A stretch of 64,000 nt of DNA from Anthopleura xanthogrammica (Eukaryota; Cnidaria; Anthozoa; Actiniaria; Actiniidae), in the NCBI GenBank assembly GCA_964019055.1, contig OZ025219.1, positions 7,610,388-7,674,387 of the forward strand, given 5' to 3'. The notes beneath the pieces were generated by a model. It saw only the letters and a program-made list of their open reading frames with translations. It did not search any database and was not told where the DNA came from. A program made the position numbers and the translations under genes. Positions 63,640 through 64,000 of the stretch are shown piece after piece; position 1 is the first letter of the stretch, and the number at the start of each line of letters is the position of its first letter.

Positions 63640-64000
63640 TCTATGAGTCTTCCATGCTTCGTGTTTTTATTTCAAGGAGCTATTTAGCTCCAACTGCATT
63701 CAAGTCCCTTCTATCAAGTCTAAGAAGACACTTGGTGACCGATCGTTCACTGTAGCTGCTGCAACATTATGGAACAATCTCCCATGTGCTTTAAGAAGAT
63801 GTGACTCATTGACATTATTTAAGTCTCAACTAAAGACCCACTTATTTAATATAGCGTATTTTCGCTAAGTACTTGATATTCCTATTCATCTAATTTAACT
63901 TTTTATTAATTTTATTTAATTTAACTTTCTTATTGTAAAGCGCACTTGAACATTCCATGAAATTTTGCGCTATATAAATACAGATTATTATTATTATTAT
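63640..64000 (+). mobile_element. LINE retrotransposon 3' end (5'-truncated)
   Basis: The frame ending at the TAA at 63866-63868 reads GDRSFTVAAATLWNNLP, then SLTLFKSQLKTHLF, the hallmark C-terminus of the reverse transcriptase ORF in many animal LINEs of the CR1/L2/Rex-like group. It is followed by a short 3' UTR with TTGTAAAGCGCACTTGAACA and GCGCTATATAAATACAG, and a TTATTA-type microsatellite tail that runs off the window edge. The upstream part of the RT is missing, so this is a dead truncated copy. Confidence 0.8.

Overview
This is eukaryotic (metazoan) DNA. It is AT-rich, its genes have short exons with GT-AG introns, and it is crowded with microsatellites, minisatellites, foldback elements and a tRNA-derived SINE. 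The gene content (a PTPN13-type PDZ phosphatase, intronless class A GPCRs including one of a divergent type, an intronless GT31 galactosyltransferase) and the repeat style suggest an early-branching animal, most likely an anthozoan cnidarian such as a sea anemone or coral. That placement is an inference and was not tested.

Region 1 (about 1-36,900, + strand) is the 3' part of one large gene, orthologous to the non-receptor tyrosine phosphatase PTPN13 (PTP-BL/FAP-1/PTP1E). I could chain 27 exons in one continuous reading frame from 2182 to the stop at 36894. They give about 1875 residues: six PDZ domains, two long acidic or Ser-rich linkers and a complete PTP catalytic domain with all catalytic motifs. 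The N-terminal KIND and FERM parts expected for this family would lie upstream of the window. The introns hold most of the unusual structure: a 20-bp and a 76-bp minisatellite, several families of inverted-repeat elements, SINE copies, and a triplicated intron-exon junction that creates decoy splice acceptors.

Region 2 (about 40.5-46.7 kb) holds three compact genes. A small four-helix membrane protein of unknown function lies on the - strand. It is divergent from a single-exon beta-1,3-galactosyltransferase-like (GT31) gene on the + strand. A single-exon class A GPCR follows on the + strand, with a decayed duplicate of its 3' end directly downstream.

Region 3 (about 46.7-64 kb) is gene-poor. 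It holds large simple-sequence arrays (TTCA, ATCCGTCC, GTTCT/CTTCT, GAAA, CGAA, CCTTT, poly-C), tandem repeats, foldback elements and SINEs. One intact neuropeptide-receptor-like GPCR lies on the - strand (56312-57469), and the 3' end of a LINE retrotransposon lies at the right edge.

There is no prokaryotic or viral system, no CRISPR array and no convincing free-standing RNA gene. The most interesting signals are the six-PDZ architecture, the decoy acceptors, a SINE whose body expands as a 57-bp tandem repeat, nested foldback elements, and a recurring 13-bp terminal motif.
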